Part shown: piece by piece, positions 15,952-23,085 of the stretch | Position numbering within the stretch: the first letter of the stretch is position 1 | Layout: the number at the start of each line of letters is the position of its first letter | DNA from: JBCDGZ01 sp038750655 | GTDB taxonomy: Bacteria; Bacteroidota; Bacteroidia; Chitinophagales; Saprospiraceae | Direction of reading: 5' to 3' | DNA: 42,189 nucleotides | Assembly: GCA_038750655.1 (NCBI GenBank) | Contig: JBCDGZ010000060.1 | Location: 1 to 42,189 of the forward strand | Program-made: the position numbers and the translations under genes | The notes under the pieces: model-generated | The model's input: only the letters and a program-made list of their open reading frames with translations | What the model was told of the DNA's origin: nothing | Databases searched by the model: none

Positions 15952-16857
15952 ATGCAAGAAGCCGTTTCCACCTTTCAATCCAAGAATTACTGGGCCGTCA
16001 TTCTGGGCAGTTCCAGCGGAATGGGGCAGGCCGCTGCCCGCAAGCTAGCCCGCCAGGGGATGAACCTCTGCTTGCTGCACCGCGATCGCCGACAGGCCCT
16101 CCCCGCCATCGAGGCCGAGCTGGAAGCCCTGCGGGCCTACGGCGTCCAAGTCCTGGCCTACAACAAAGATGCCCTCAAGGCCGACAAGCGCAGCGAAGTC
16201 CTCCAAGATCTCCAAACCGCCCTCGGCACCGAAGGTCGCGTACGCCTCCTCCTGCACGCCATCTCCAAAGGCAACCTCAAACTGATGAATCCCCCCTCGC
16301 CCCACCGTGCTCCATTTGAGACCCATACCGACAGTGCTACCCATACCCAACTGTACCAAAGCCTAGAGCAGCTCGGCCAAGAAGCCCTTCCCACCCAGGC
16401 CCCCTTGCTCGGCCCAACCGACCTCCAATTGACCATCGAAGCGATGGCCCTCAGCCTCTACGACTGGACGCGCGCCCTCTTCGACGCCCAACTCTTTGCC
16501 GCCGATGCCCGAATCCTTGGCCTGAGCAGCGAGGGCAGCCAGCGCGCTTGGCGCAGCTACGCTGCCGTCAGCGCCGCCAAGGCCGCCCTGGAAGCCATCT
16601 GTCGCAGCATCGCCCTGGAGTTTGCGCCCTACGGACTGCGCTGCAATATCGTGCAACCCGGCGTCACCGATACCCCATCCCTGCGGATGATTCCCGGCAG
16701 CGAACAACTCAAGCTGCGCAGCCTCCTTCGCAACCCCTTTCAGCGCCTGACCACCCCTAAAGATGTGGCCGATGTCATCTATCTGCTTTGTCGCGATGAG
16801 GCCGCCTGGATCAACGGCGCACTGATTCCGGTTGATGGGGGCGAACGAAACAGCTGA
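15952..16857 (+). CDS. FabL-like enoyl-[acyl-carrier-protein] reductase (SDR fold)
   Basis: A 301-residue short-chain dehydrogenase/reductase. The cofactor motif GSSSGMG lies near residue 19. The active-site pattern is SYAAVSAAKAALEAICRSIALEFAP, in which Tyr and Lys are six residues apart (Y-x6-K) instead of three. That spacing is the mark of FabI/FabL enoyl-ACP reductases, and the text around it is close to the FabL type. The C-terminal INGALIPVDGGE is a usual SDR ending. I start at ATG 15952 (MQEAVSTFQSKNYW); an upstream GTG at 15874 would run through the divergent promoter. It probably reduces enoyl-ACP intermediates for the cluster. A role as ketoreductase cannot be excluded. Confidence 0.82.
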   Translation: MQEAVSTFQSKNYWAVILGSSSGMGQAAARKLARQGMNLCLLHRDRRQALPAIEAELEALRAYGVQVLAYNKDALKADKRSEVLQDLQTALGTEGRVRLLLHAISKGNLKLMNPPSPHRAPFETHTDSATHTQLYQSLEQLGQEALPTQAPLLGPTDLQLTIEAMALSLYDWTRALFDAQLFAADARILGLSSEGSQRAWRSYAAVSAAKAALEAICRSIALEFAPYGLRCNIVQPGVTDTPSLRMIPGSEQLKLRSLLRNPFQRLTTPKDVADVIYLLCRDEAAWINGALIPVDGGERNS

Positions 16858-16862
16858 TTCTA

Positions 16863-16936
16863 AAGAAGTTTTACAACTTGAGCGATGTTATTTTTATGTA
16901 AACGAGCAGAACTTCTTAACTTGGTGGTTGTAAACT
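16863..16936 (+). promoter_or_regulatory. Interlocking inverted repeats between reductase and dehydratase genes
   Basis: AAGAAGTT (16863-16870) is an exact inverted match to AACTTCTT (16910-16917). The overlapping AGTTTTACAAC (16867-16877) pairs, with one bulged T, with GTTGTAAACT (16927-16936). The left arm can use only one partner at a time. CTTAACTTG at 16915-16923 lies in the right arm. Confidence 0.3.
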
Positions 16937-16976
16937 GCACATTGCCAACAACTAAACATGCCCCCAACCCTTGATC

Positions 16977-17426
16977 ATGAGTATGATGAGAACAATATGT
17001 GAGGAAGTGAAAGACTTGATGCCCTACACCGCGCCCTTCCTCTTTGTAGATGAATTTCAAGAATTAACAGAATCCGGGGCTATAGGTACCTACACCTATC
17101 GGGAGGATGAGTATTTTTATCAAGGCCATTTTCCCAATAATCCCATCACTCCTGGTGCTATTATGATAGAGACAATGGCACAGATCGGGCTGGTCGGCCT
17201 GGGCATCTTTTTGGTAGGTGTCAATCAAGAAAAAGCGAAGTCGGACTTTGTGTTCACTTCCGCCGATGTCAATTTCCTACGGAAGGTGCTCCCGGGAGAA
17301 ACGGTGACGGTGCAGTCGGAGAAAATTTACTTCCGCTTTGGTAAGCTCAAATGCAAAGTAGTGATGAAGAATGCGCAAGGGGAGGCGGTCTGCCGAGGCG
17401 AAATGTCAGGGATGATCCTATCTTAA
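16977..17426 (+). CDS. 3-hydroxyacyl-ACP dehydratase, FabZ-like hotdog fold
   Basis: A 149-residue single hotdog domain. The FabA/FabZ active-site helix is plain: YQGHFPNNPITPGAIMIETMAQIGLVGL, with the catalytic His in GHFP and the acidic residue in MIETMAQ. The strands FTSADVNFLRKVLPGETVTVQSEKIYFRFGKLKCKVVMKNAQGEAVCRGEMSGMI follow the FabZ pattern. I favour ATG 16977; a second ATG at 16983 is possible and the TTG at 16971 less so. It dehydrates 3-hydroxyacyl-ACP. Lying between an enoyl reductase and a ketosynthase/ACP pair, it completes most of a dedicated elongation cycle. Confidence 0.9.
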   Translation: MSMMRTICEEVKDLMPYTAPFLFVDEFQELTESGAIGTYTYREDEYFYQGHFPNNPITPGAIMIETMAQIGLVGLGIFLVGVNQEKAKSDFVFTSADVNFLRKVLPGETVTVQSEKIYFRFGKLKCKVVMKNAQGEAVCRGEMSGMILS

Positions 17427-17473
17427 ATCAGGTTGCTGTGAACTAATGGCGACTTGCTTTGTCATACAAAAGC

Positions 17474-18757
17474 ATGAAAAATAGACGAGTAGTGGTGACA
17501 GGTATGGGGGTAGTGGCCCCCAATGGTATCGGTTTGGCGGCCTTCGAAGAGGCCCTTCGCCGGGGCCGTTCCGGCATTCAGCATTTTGAGGAGTTAGAGC
17601 GACTGAAATTTGGTTGCCAGATTGGAGGGTTGCCGGACTTGAGTGAGGAAAAAAAGCGAGAATATTTCACTGAATTAGAATTGAACCGTCTTAAAGCCTC
17701 GGGCATCATTTACGGAGTAATGGCAGGTATGGATGCCTGGCAACATGCAGGCTTGTCGATGCCGGAGAAAGATGCGGAGGCCGATTGGGAGAGTGGTTGC
17801 GTCTTTGGTGCAGGACTGGCTGGTGCCGAGGTGATGCGCGATGCGGCCTACATGGTGGATGAAGGAAAGGTGAAGCGGATGGGCAGTACAACGGTACCGC
17901 AGGTGATGTCGAGTGGCGTAAGTGCCTACTTGGGAGGTAAGCTGGGACTGGGCAATCAGGTGACGACGAATGCTTCGGCTTGCAGTACGGGCAGTGAGAG
18001 CTTACTGATGGGCTATGAGCGCATCATGGCTGGTAGGGCGGAGCGGATGATCTGCGGCGGGTGTGACAGTAGTGGTCCCTATGTTTGGGGCGGCTTTGAT
18101 GCGATGCGAGTGACCAATCGCCGCTTTAATGATGAGCCGACTCGCGCTTCCCGACCGATGAGCGCCACGGCGCGGGGCTTTGTGCCCGGCGGTGGCGGCG
18201 GCGCCCTCCTGCTAGAAAGCTACGAAAGCGCCCAACAGCGCGGCGCGGCCATCTACGCCGAATTCCTCGGCGGCTACGTTAACTCGGGGGGGCAGCAAAA
18301 CGGTGGTACGATGACCGCGCCTAATCCTGCAGGCATTGTGCGCTGCATTCGAGGTGCCCTGCGCGCAGCTGGAATCACCGCCCATCAACTCGATGCCATT
18401 TCGGGCCACCTAACTTCAACGATGTTCGATCCCATCGAGATTCGGCAATGGACGGAGGCGCTGGGCCGCGCGGGAGGCGATTTTCCCTACATCAACTCCC
18501 TCAAATCCATGATTGGCCACTGCCTCAGTGCTGCTGGCGCCATCGAATCGGTTGCCGTCGTCTTACAGCTGCATCAGGGCTTTTTGCATCCTTCTATTAA
18601 CTGCGAAGACCTCCATCCCGACATCGCTGCACGGATCGACCCGACGCGCATTCCCCGTACCGAAATGTCGCTGCCCTTAAATATCATGGCGAAAAGCAGT
18701 TTTGGCTTTGGGGATGTGAACAGTTGTGTTATTTTTAGCAAAAATATCCAGGACTAA
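17474..18757 (+). CDS. Beta-ketoacyl-ACP synthase, FabF-like
   Basis: A 427-residue thiolase-fold condensing enzyme. The Cys-His-His set is complete: Cys170 (TTNASACSTGSESL), His312 (SGHLTSTMFDPIE) and His349 with Lys344 (NSLKSMIGHCLSAAGAIES). The start RRVVVTGMGVVAPNGIG and the GGG-rich FVPGGGGGALLLE segment are typical of KAS II. The usual NAHGTST is changed to SGHLTST, a small drift seen in secondary-metabolism ketosynthases. I chose ATG 17474, which gives the normal N-terminus; the TTG at 17459 adds only five residues. It is followed 12 nt later by an ACP gene and is likely the chain-elongating enzyme for the cluster. Confidence 0.93.
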   Translation: MKNRRVVVTGMGVVAPNGIGLAAFEEALRRGRSGIQHFEELERLKFGCQIGGLPDLSEEKKREYFTELELNRLKASGIIYGVMAGMDAWQHAGLSMPEKDAEADWESGCVFGAGLAGAEVMRDAAYMVDEGKVKRMGSTTVPQVMSSGVSAYLGGKLGLGNQVTTNASACSTGSESLLMGYERIMAGRAERMICGGCDSSGPYVWGGFDAMRVTNRRFNDEPTRASRPMSATARGFVPGGGGGALLLESYESAQQRGAAIYAEFLGGYVNSGGQQNGGTMTAPNPAGIVRCIRGALRAAGITAHQLDAISGHLTSTMFDPIEIRQWTEALGRAGGDFPYINSLKSMIGHCLSAAGAIESVAVVLQLHQGFLHPSINCEDLHPDIAARIDPTRIPRTEMSLPLNIMAKSSFGFGDVNSCVIFSKNIQD

Positions 18758-18769
18758 GCAACCAACCTT

Positions 18770-19021
18770 ATGACTAAAGATCAGATTACCGAGCAATTGA
18801 GACTCATCGTAGAGCCCTACGTGCAAGACAAAGCCGCCTTCGCCAACATCAATGGCGAAACCGATCTGCTGCAAGACCTAAAAATCAACTCCGCCAACCT
18901 CGTCGACATTATCCTTGATGTTGAAGAAGCCTTTGACATTGAGATTGACGATGATGCCGCAGAACAAATGCTGACCGTCAAGGCGGCCGTCGATATTATT
19001 GAAGAGCGAGTTGAAAAATAA
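18770..19021 (+). CDS. Acyl carrier protein, variant attachment motif
   Basis: An 83-residue acidic helical protein with the ACP pattern: TDLLQDLKINSANLVDIILDVEEAFDIEIDDDAAEQMLTVKAAVDIIEERV. The serine expected to carry 4'-phosphopantetheine is Ser41. The usual Asp-Ser-Leu is replaced by Asn40-Ser41-Ala42, while the next helix (LVDIILDVEEAF) is well kept. It lies 12 nt after the ketosynthase gene and is probably the cluster's own acyl carrier. No phosphopantetheinyl transferase is in the window. Confidence 0.9.
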   Translation: MTKDQITEQLRLIVEPYVQDKAAFANINGETDLLQDLKINSANLVDIILDVEEAFDIEIDDDAAEQMLTVKAAVDIIEERVEK

Positions 19022-19054
19022 GGAAATCAATCCCATTTTAATTCAATTAAAGAC

Positions 19055-19486
19055 ATGGCTACAGATTTAGAACAGCTCTCCTCGGCGATTACCGGAATAT
19101 TGGATACGGATATTCGGCTCGTCGCCATCTACGTAGTAGTTTACCTGCTCTGGGGGATTGCAATGAATAATTTTGGCATCTACACGCGTATCGCCAAGTT
19201 TAAGTATTGGTGGCAAATCATCACCTGCTACATTATTTACATGATCCCAGTTTCGCTCCTGCTCAGGGGCTTGCCTTGGTACGAGCAGTATGCCTATGGC
19301 CTCTTTTTTATGGGAATATTGGAAATGGGGGGCTACACCATCAAGTCCTCCATTGCTTTCGATAACAATCTAATCGATAAGATTTTCTCTCCCCGCAACT
19401 TCACCCTGGCGATGACCCTGTTCTTTGCCAGCTACTTTCCGCTGGGCAATTGGGCGGTTGGGAGTATCTACGAATGGCTCTTCTAA
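19055..19486 (+). CDS. Small four-helix integral membrane protein of unknown function
   Basis: A 143-residue protein with about four membrane segments: near residues 22-42 (VAIYVVVYLLWGIAMNNFGIY), 50-70 (WWQIITCYIIYMIPVSLLL), 79-98 (YAYGLFFMGILEMGGYTI) and 117-137 (TLAMTLFFASYFPLGNWAVGS). No family is recognised. It starts 33 nt after the ACP gene and closes the cluster, so it may anchor the ACP/ketosynthase at the membrane or act on the lipid product. Its stop codon overlaps that of the convergent flavoenzyme gene by 4 nt. Confidence 0.75.
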   Translation: MATDLEQLSSAITGILDTDIRLVAIYVVVYLLWGIAMNNFGIYTRIAKFKYWWQIITCYIIYMIPVSLLLRGLPWYEQYAYGLFFMGILEMGGYTIKSSIAFDNNLIDKIFSPRNFTLAMTLFFASYFPLGNWAVGSIYEWLF

Positions 19487-20670
19487 GCCTTACTCCGGGC
19501 CTCCTCCTGATAGATGACCTCTCCCTCAAAACTGCGCCAGTCGTACCGGTCCGACCAGCGGTGCTGGCCCTGCTCCACCTTATCCGCAATGATTTGGCCC
19601 AACACCGGACCCATTTTCATACCGTGTCCACTTCCCCCTGTCGCTACGCTGAGGTTGGTCCACCGTGGATGGCGATCAATCCAGAAGTGTCCGTCCAGGG
19701 TGTCGGTGTAAAGGCAACGGCGGGTGTAGACGATGGGGGCATCGGTCAGAGCAGGGAGGGCTGCCGCTAGGAAACTACGCAGCTCCGCTTCGTCTTCGGC
19801 GGTGACCACTCTGGGGTCCTTCTCCGGATGGAGGGTAAGTCCGGTTCCGTGCCTGGCGATTTTGATTACGCCCTCCTTGGGGTGAATTGGAAAGCCGTAC
19901 CAGCCAGAATTGGAGATGTCCGCCGCGAAAACGGTGAATTGAGGATACTGGAATAAGGTGGACTCTTTGGCTTGGAGGTGAAAAACGGGATGCCCGGAAA
20001 TGCGCATCATCGGCTGCAGCTCGGGCAGGAGGTAGGGGGTATTGGGGCCAGCGCAGACGATGTAATGGCCCGCCTGAAAGGTCTGGCCCTCGCGGGTACG
20101 CAGCGCAGTCACTTTCCCATTTTCTTTCTCCAGTGTTTCCGCTGTTTGCCCCTCCACAATCTCAATGCCCAATTGCTGGGCATATGCTTTCAGCTTCTTC
20201 AAAGTATAGGCGGCCTCCACAAAGCCGGCTGTAGGGTTGTAAAAGCCATCTTGATAATAGCCTTTTTGGAAGGCGGGGTAGGCTTGGGCCAGGGTTTGGG
20301 CATTGTGGCGTTGAGGGGGGTAGCCTTTGTCGTTCATGCAGGCATAGCTGGCGCGCTCGAAGGCTTGGGCTTGGGTTGCCATCGGCTGTCGGCACAGCAG
20401 CAGAAAGCCGACTTCGTGGTAGAGCGTTTCGCCGAACAGCGCGTTCCAGGCTCGCCAGCCGTCGATGGCCTGCTCTGCCATATCGGCGTATTCTCGATCT
20501 GCGCCGTATTCCATTCGGACGACTTTGCTGATGTCGGTGCTGGAGGCGAGGGGGTGGGGGATACGGCCGGGGTTGATCAGTTGGACGGTGTAGCCGCGTT
20601 GGCGCAGTTCGATGGCCGTTGGCAGTCCAAAGATGCCGCCGCCTATGAGGAGGAAATCAGGAGTTTGCAT
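19483..20670 (-). CDS. Sarcosine oxidase-like (MSOX/DAO family) FAD oxidoreductase
   Basis: A 395-residue DAO-superfamily flavoenzyme. The FAD motif IGGGIFGL lies at residues 9-16. CLYTDTLDGHFWIDRHP near residue 318 corresponds to the segment that carries the covalent-FAD cysteine in monomeric sarcosine oxidase and N-methyltryptophan oxidase. GGSGHGMKMGPVLGQIIAD near the end completes the FAD site. The family oxidises secondary or N-methyl amines to give aldehyde, amine and hydrogen peroxide; the substrate here is not predictable. I start at ATG 20670 (MQTPDFLLIGGG), since the next upstream ATG adds a 21-residue tail unlike the family. It converges on the membrane-protein gene with a shared CTAA. 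Confidence 0.88.
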   Translation of the reverse strand: MQTPDFLLIGGGIFGLPTAIELRQRGYTVQLINPGRIPHPLASSTDISKVVRMEYGADREYADMAEQAIDGWRAWNALFGETLYHEVGFLLLCRQPMATQAQAFERASYACMNDKGYPPQRHNAQTLAQAYPAFQKGYYQDGFYNPTAGFVEAAYTLKKLKAYAQQLGIEIVEGQTAETLEKENGKVTALRTREGQTFQAGHYIVCAGPNTPYLLPELQPMMRISGHPVFHLQAKESTLFQYPQFTVFAADISNSGWYGFPIHPKEGVIKIARHGTGLTLHPEKDPRVVTAEDEAELRSFLAAALPALTDAPIVYTRRCLYTDTLDGHFWIDRHPRWTNLSVATGGSGHGMKMGPVLGQIIADKVEQGQHRWSDRYDWRSFEGEVIYQEEARSKA

Positions 20671-20734
20671 AGGTGATAATAGCGTTTTTTTAGGAAATGA
20701 ACACGAGAAACAAAAATTGGAATTTATCCTCACA

Positions 20735-20748
20735 ATACCTTAACTTGT
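20735..20748 (+). promoter_or_regulatory. ATACCTTAACTTGT motif upstream of the Uma2 gene
   Basis: An exact 14-nt copy of the motif at 15917-15930. It lies 41 nt before the chosen Uma2 start. It is close to, but not an exact match of, the TAnnTTTG -7 box. Confidence 0.35.
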
Positions 20749-20789
20749 ATGCGAATAAAACGCAGCAATATCATCATTATATTGACACC

Positions 20790-21368
20790 ATGAAAAGTGC
20801 AGGAAAGACCATACCCCAGCAGCTGATCTACGAAGTGGTCAATGGAGAGCCTATCTATTACAAAGGATACCGGGAATACCTCCAAGGTAACCAAACTATA
20901 GAAGAACTAATGGGCAGCAGTAAACTCCAATCTTTGATCATCGCAGAATTGATTTTTCTGTTGAGGTCCACACTGGGCAATACGTATTTCCTCTTCACGA
21001 ATGAATTGGGGCTACAATTCTCTAAAAAGTCCTGGCGGGCTGCTGATATTGCGGTTATTAAAGCGGATCGCGTCAAGGAGTTAGACAATAAGTACTTAAA
21101 GGTCCCACCGGAATTGGTTATTGAGATTGATACTAAGGCAGAATTGAGCGAGGTGCAAAATCCGCTGGGCTATTATCAGGAAAAAACCGAGGATTTAATC
21201 CAATTTGGCGTCGATCGAGTGGTCTGGATTTTTACGGAAACCCGCAAGGTGATGATTGCTGATAAGGATAAGCACTGGCAGATCAATAACTGGGAAGAAT
21301 CCTTTGAATTATTCGAGGGGGTACATTTGAATTTAGACCAGATGATCGCCGACAGAACTCAACAATAA
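20790..21368 (+). CDS. Uma2-family putative PD-(D/E)XK endonuclease-fold protein
   Basis: A 192-residue protein of the Uma2/DUF820 type. It shows the N-terminal IPQQLIYEVVNGEPIYYKGYREYLQG, the mid-domain SWRAADIAVIKADRV (acidic residue of the nuclease fold), then KVPPELVIEIDTKAELSEVQNPLGYYQEKTEDLIQFGVDRVVWIFTETRKVMIA. These fit the Uma2 order D...E-I-D/K...Y..gv..VW. The usual S-P after VIEI is replaced by D-T-K. Family members are abundant in cyanobacteria and some Bacteroidetes, have a restriction-nuclease fold, and mostly have no proven role. ATG 20790 is chosen because the longer form has no family-like sequence before MKSAGKTIP. Confidence 0.8.
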   Translation: MKSAGKTIPQQLIYEVVNGEPIYYKGYREYLQGNQTIEELMGSSKLQSLIIAELIFLLRSTLGNTYFLFTNELGLQFSKKSWRAADIAVIKADRVKELDNKYLKVPPELVIEIDTKAELSEVQNPLGYYQEKTEDLIQFGVDRVVWIFTETRKVMIADKDKHWQINNWEESFELFEGVHLNLDQMIADRTQQ

Positions 21369-21400
21369 ATAAAAATAGAAGCGAAGCTTAAACAATAACA

Positions 21401-22141
21401 ATGATTAGATTTTATTCCCCCATATTTCTTCTACAACTCTTCTGTCTCTACCATGCCTACGCCAATGACCGCGAACAGAAGTGGTTTTGGATTATCCTCT
21501 TTTTCCCTTTTATCGGCAGCCTGTTTTACCTCTACGATACTTTTTACAGTCGACAAAATATGGAGGACTTAGCGGAGGAGGTAAAAAGTACCTTTATCAG
21601 CAATTATAAAATCAAAGAGCTCGAAAAGCAATTGAAATTTTCGGAAACCACCGTTAATAAAATGAACTTGGCGGATGAATATTTTAAGGTGGAATACTAC
21701 AAAGGGGCCTTGGATCTCTACGAATCCTGCTTAACGGGTAATCACGATGCGGATATTAACCTGTTGAAAAAAATCATTACGACGAGCTACCGGATGGAAG
21801 AATACGAGGTGGTGGTGCAGTATGGGGAGCTGCTGAAAGATAACCGGGAATTTAAAAATGCGGCGGAAAAATCGGCTTTGGCCTGGGCTTATTTCGAATT
21901 GGAGCAGTACGAAAAAGCGGAAGCGGTCTTTCAGGGTATTGATGTTCGGTTTTCCAACTATGAACTTCGCTTGGAATACGCCAAGTTTCTCGAAATTACT
22001 GGTCATATAGAAGAGGGGAAAGACAAATTAGAGGAGCTACTGGAGGAATTGGAGTCTATGGATCGGAAGGAGCGACGGCAGAAGAAGTCGATCTATGGAC
22101 AAGTTAGAGCGCTCTACGCCCGTCTAAGTGAGGAAGCGTAA
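21401..22141 (+). CDS. Membrane-anchored TPR protein
   Basis: A 246-residue protein. Two hydrophobic segments near the start (SPIFLLQLFCLYHAYA and WFWIILFFPFIGSLFYLYD) resemble the phospholipase-D-N-type membrane anchor. A short coiled region (EEVKSTFISNYKIKELEKQLKFSETTVNKMNLADEYF) follows, then TPR-like helices to the end (YFKVEYYKGALDLYESCLTGNHDADINLLKKIITTSYRMEEYEVVVQYGELL; SALAWAYFELEQYEKAEAVFQGI). It is probably a cytoplasmic TPR scaffold on the inner membrane. It starts 32 nt after the Uma2 gene. Function unknown. Confidence 0.8.
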   Translation: MIRFYSPIFLLQLFCLYHAYANDREQKWFWIILFFPFIGSLFYLYDTFYSRQNMEDLAEEVKSTFISNYKIKELEKQLKFSETTVNKMNLADEYFKVEYYKGALDLYESCLTGNHDADINLLKKIITTSYRMEEYEVVVQYGELLKDNREFKNAAEKSALAWAYFELEQYEKAEAVFQGIDVRFSNYELRLEYAKFLEITGHIEEGKDKLEELLEELESMDRKERRQKKSIYGQVRALYARLSEEA

Positions 22142-22209
22142 GGGCGGCCTCGGGCCTGAACCTTTTTGTACTTTTTAGTTGTTAGGTCAGGGTACCTAAG
22201 TCGCTGATC

Positions 22210-23085
22210 ATGTCATACCACATTACGGGTTATTCCACAGCCTTATTTTCCACTTGGTTTTTCATTGATGAACTGGGGCTTTTGTTCGACGCTGGCGACG
22301 GCCTAAGCGCCGGGCTGTTGCAGAAAAGTCGCAAGATCAAACAAGTTTTTATCTCCCATGCGGATCGGGATCACCTCTGCGGCTTATTGCAATTTCATCA
22401 GCTCAATGCCCGCCCAGGCTTTCCCATCATCCATTACCCCAAAGACAGCGGCTCCTTCCCGGCCCTCCGGGCGTTCCTAGAACGCTTCGATCCCCACGTC
22501 GGCGGCTCCCAATGGCTGCCCATCGAGCAGCAACAGGAGGTATTTATCCGAAAAGACTTGAAAATAAAAGCCATTCGGAATAATCACGTCCAGGTAGCCC
22601 CAGAACTAAATAAAAGCCTCAGTTTCCAATTGATTCATACCAAGCAAAAGATCAAACCAGCATTCGAAAAGCTGGCCGGAAAAGAAATCGCTAAGATCGC
22701 CAAAGAAAAGGGCAAAGACTTTATTACCTACGAGGTCACCAAGCCCCTGCTGGGCTACTCCGGCGACACCCCCGTTGAGGCCGACGACCGCTGGGACCAA
22801 ACCCCCATCCTCATCCACGAAGCTACCTTCCTGGAGCCCAGCGCTCAACTCAACAACCACAAAAATAAACACAGTACACTGGATGAAGTACTCAAAATGG
22901 TGGCTTCCATCAAAGTAGACCAGCTGATCCTCAGCCACTTTTCTTCCCGCTATGATCCAACAGAAATTGATGCAGCGATTCGCAAATATTGCAAGCAGTA
23001 TAAAGTCAAGATTCCCGTCTACAGAGTATTACCAGGAGTAGTGCACAGAGACATTCTCAACGAAGCACCGATCAACGATGGCTAA
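22210..23085 (+). CDS. Metallo-beta-lactamase-fold hydrolase, RNase Z-like
   Basis: A 291-residue MBL-fold protein. Motif II is FISHADRDHLCGL (His50, Asp52, Asp54, His55), so the second His of the usual HxHxDH is Asp. Downstream are LLGYSGDTPVEA (metal-binding Asp), ILIHEATFLEP and the RNase Z-like HSTLDEVLKMVASIKVDQLILSHFSSRY with the last metal His. The layout is that of RNase Z and related hydrolases. A housekeeping tRNA 3' processing role cannot be claimed because of the altered motif. It ends in a 4-nt overlap with the convergent cysM stop. Confidence 0.85.
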   Translation: MSYHITGYSTALFSTWFFIDELGLLFDAGDGLSAGLLQKSRKIKQVFISHADRDHLCGLLQFHQLNARPGFPIIHYPKDSGSFPALRAFLERFDPHVGGSQWLPIEQQQEVFIRKDLKIKAIRNNHVQVAPELNKSLSFQLIHTKQKIKPAFEKLAGKEIAKIAKEKGKDFITYEVTKPLLGYSGDTPVEADDRWDQTPILIHEATFLEPSAQLNNHKNKHSTLDEVLKMVASIKVDQLILSHFSSRYDPTEIDAAIRKYCKQYKVKIPVYRVLPGVVHRDILNEAPINDG

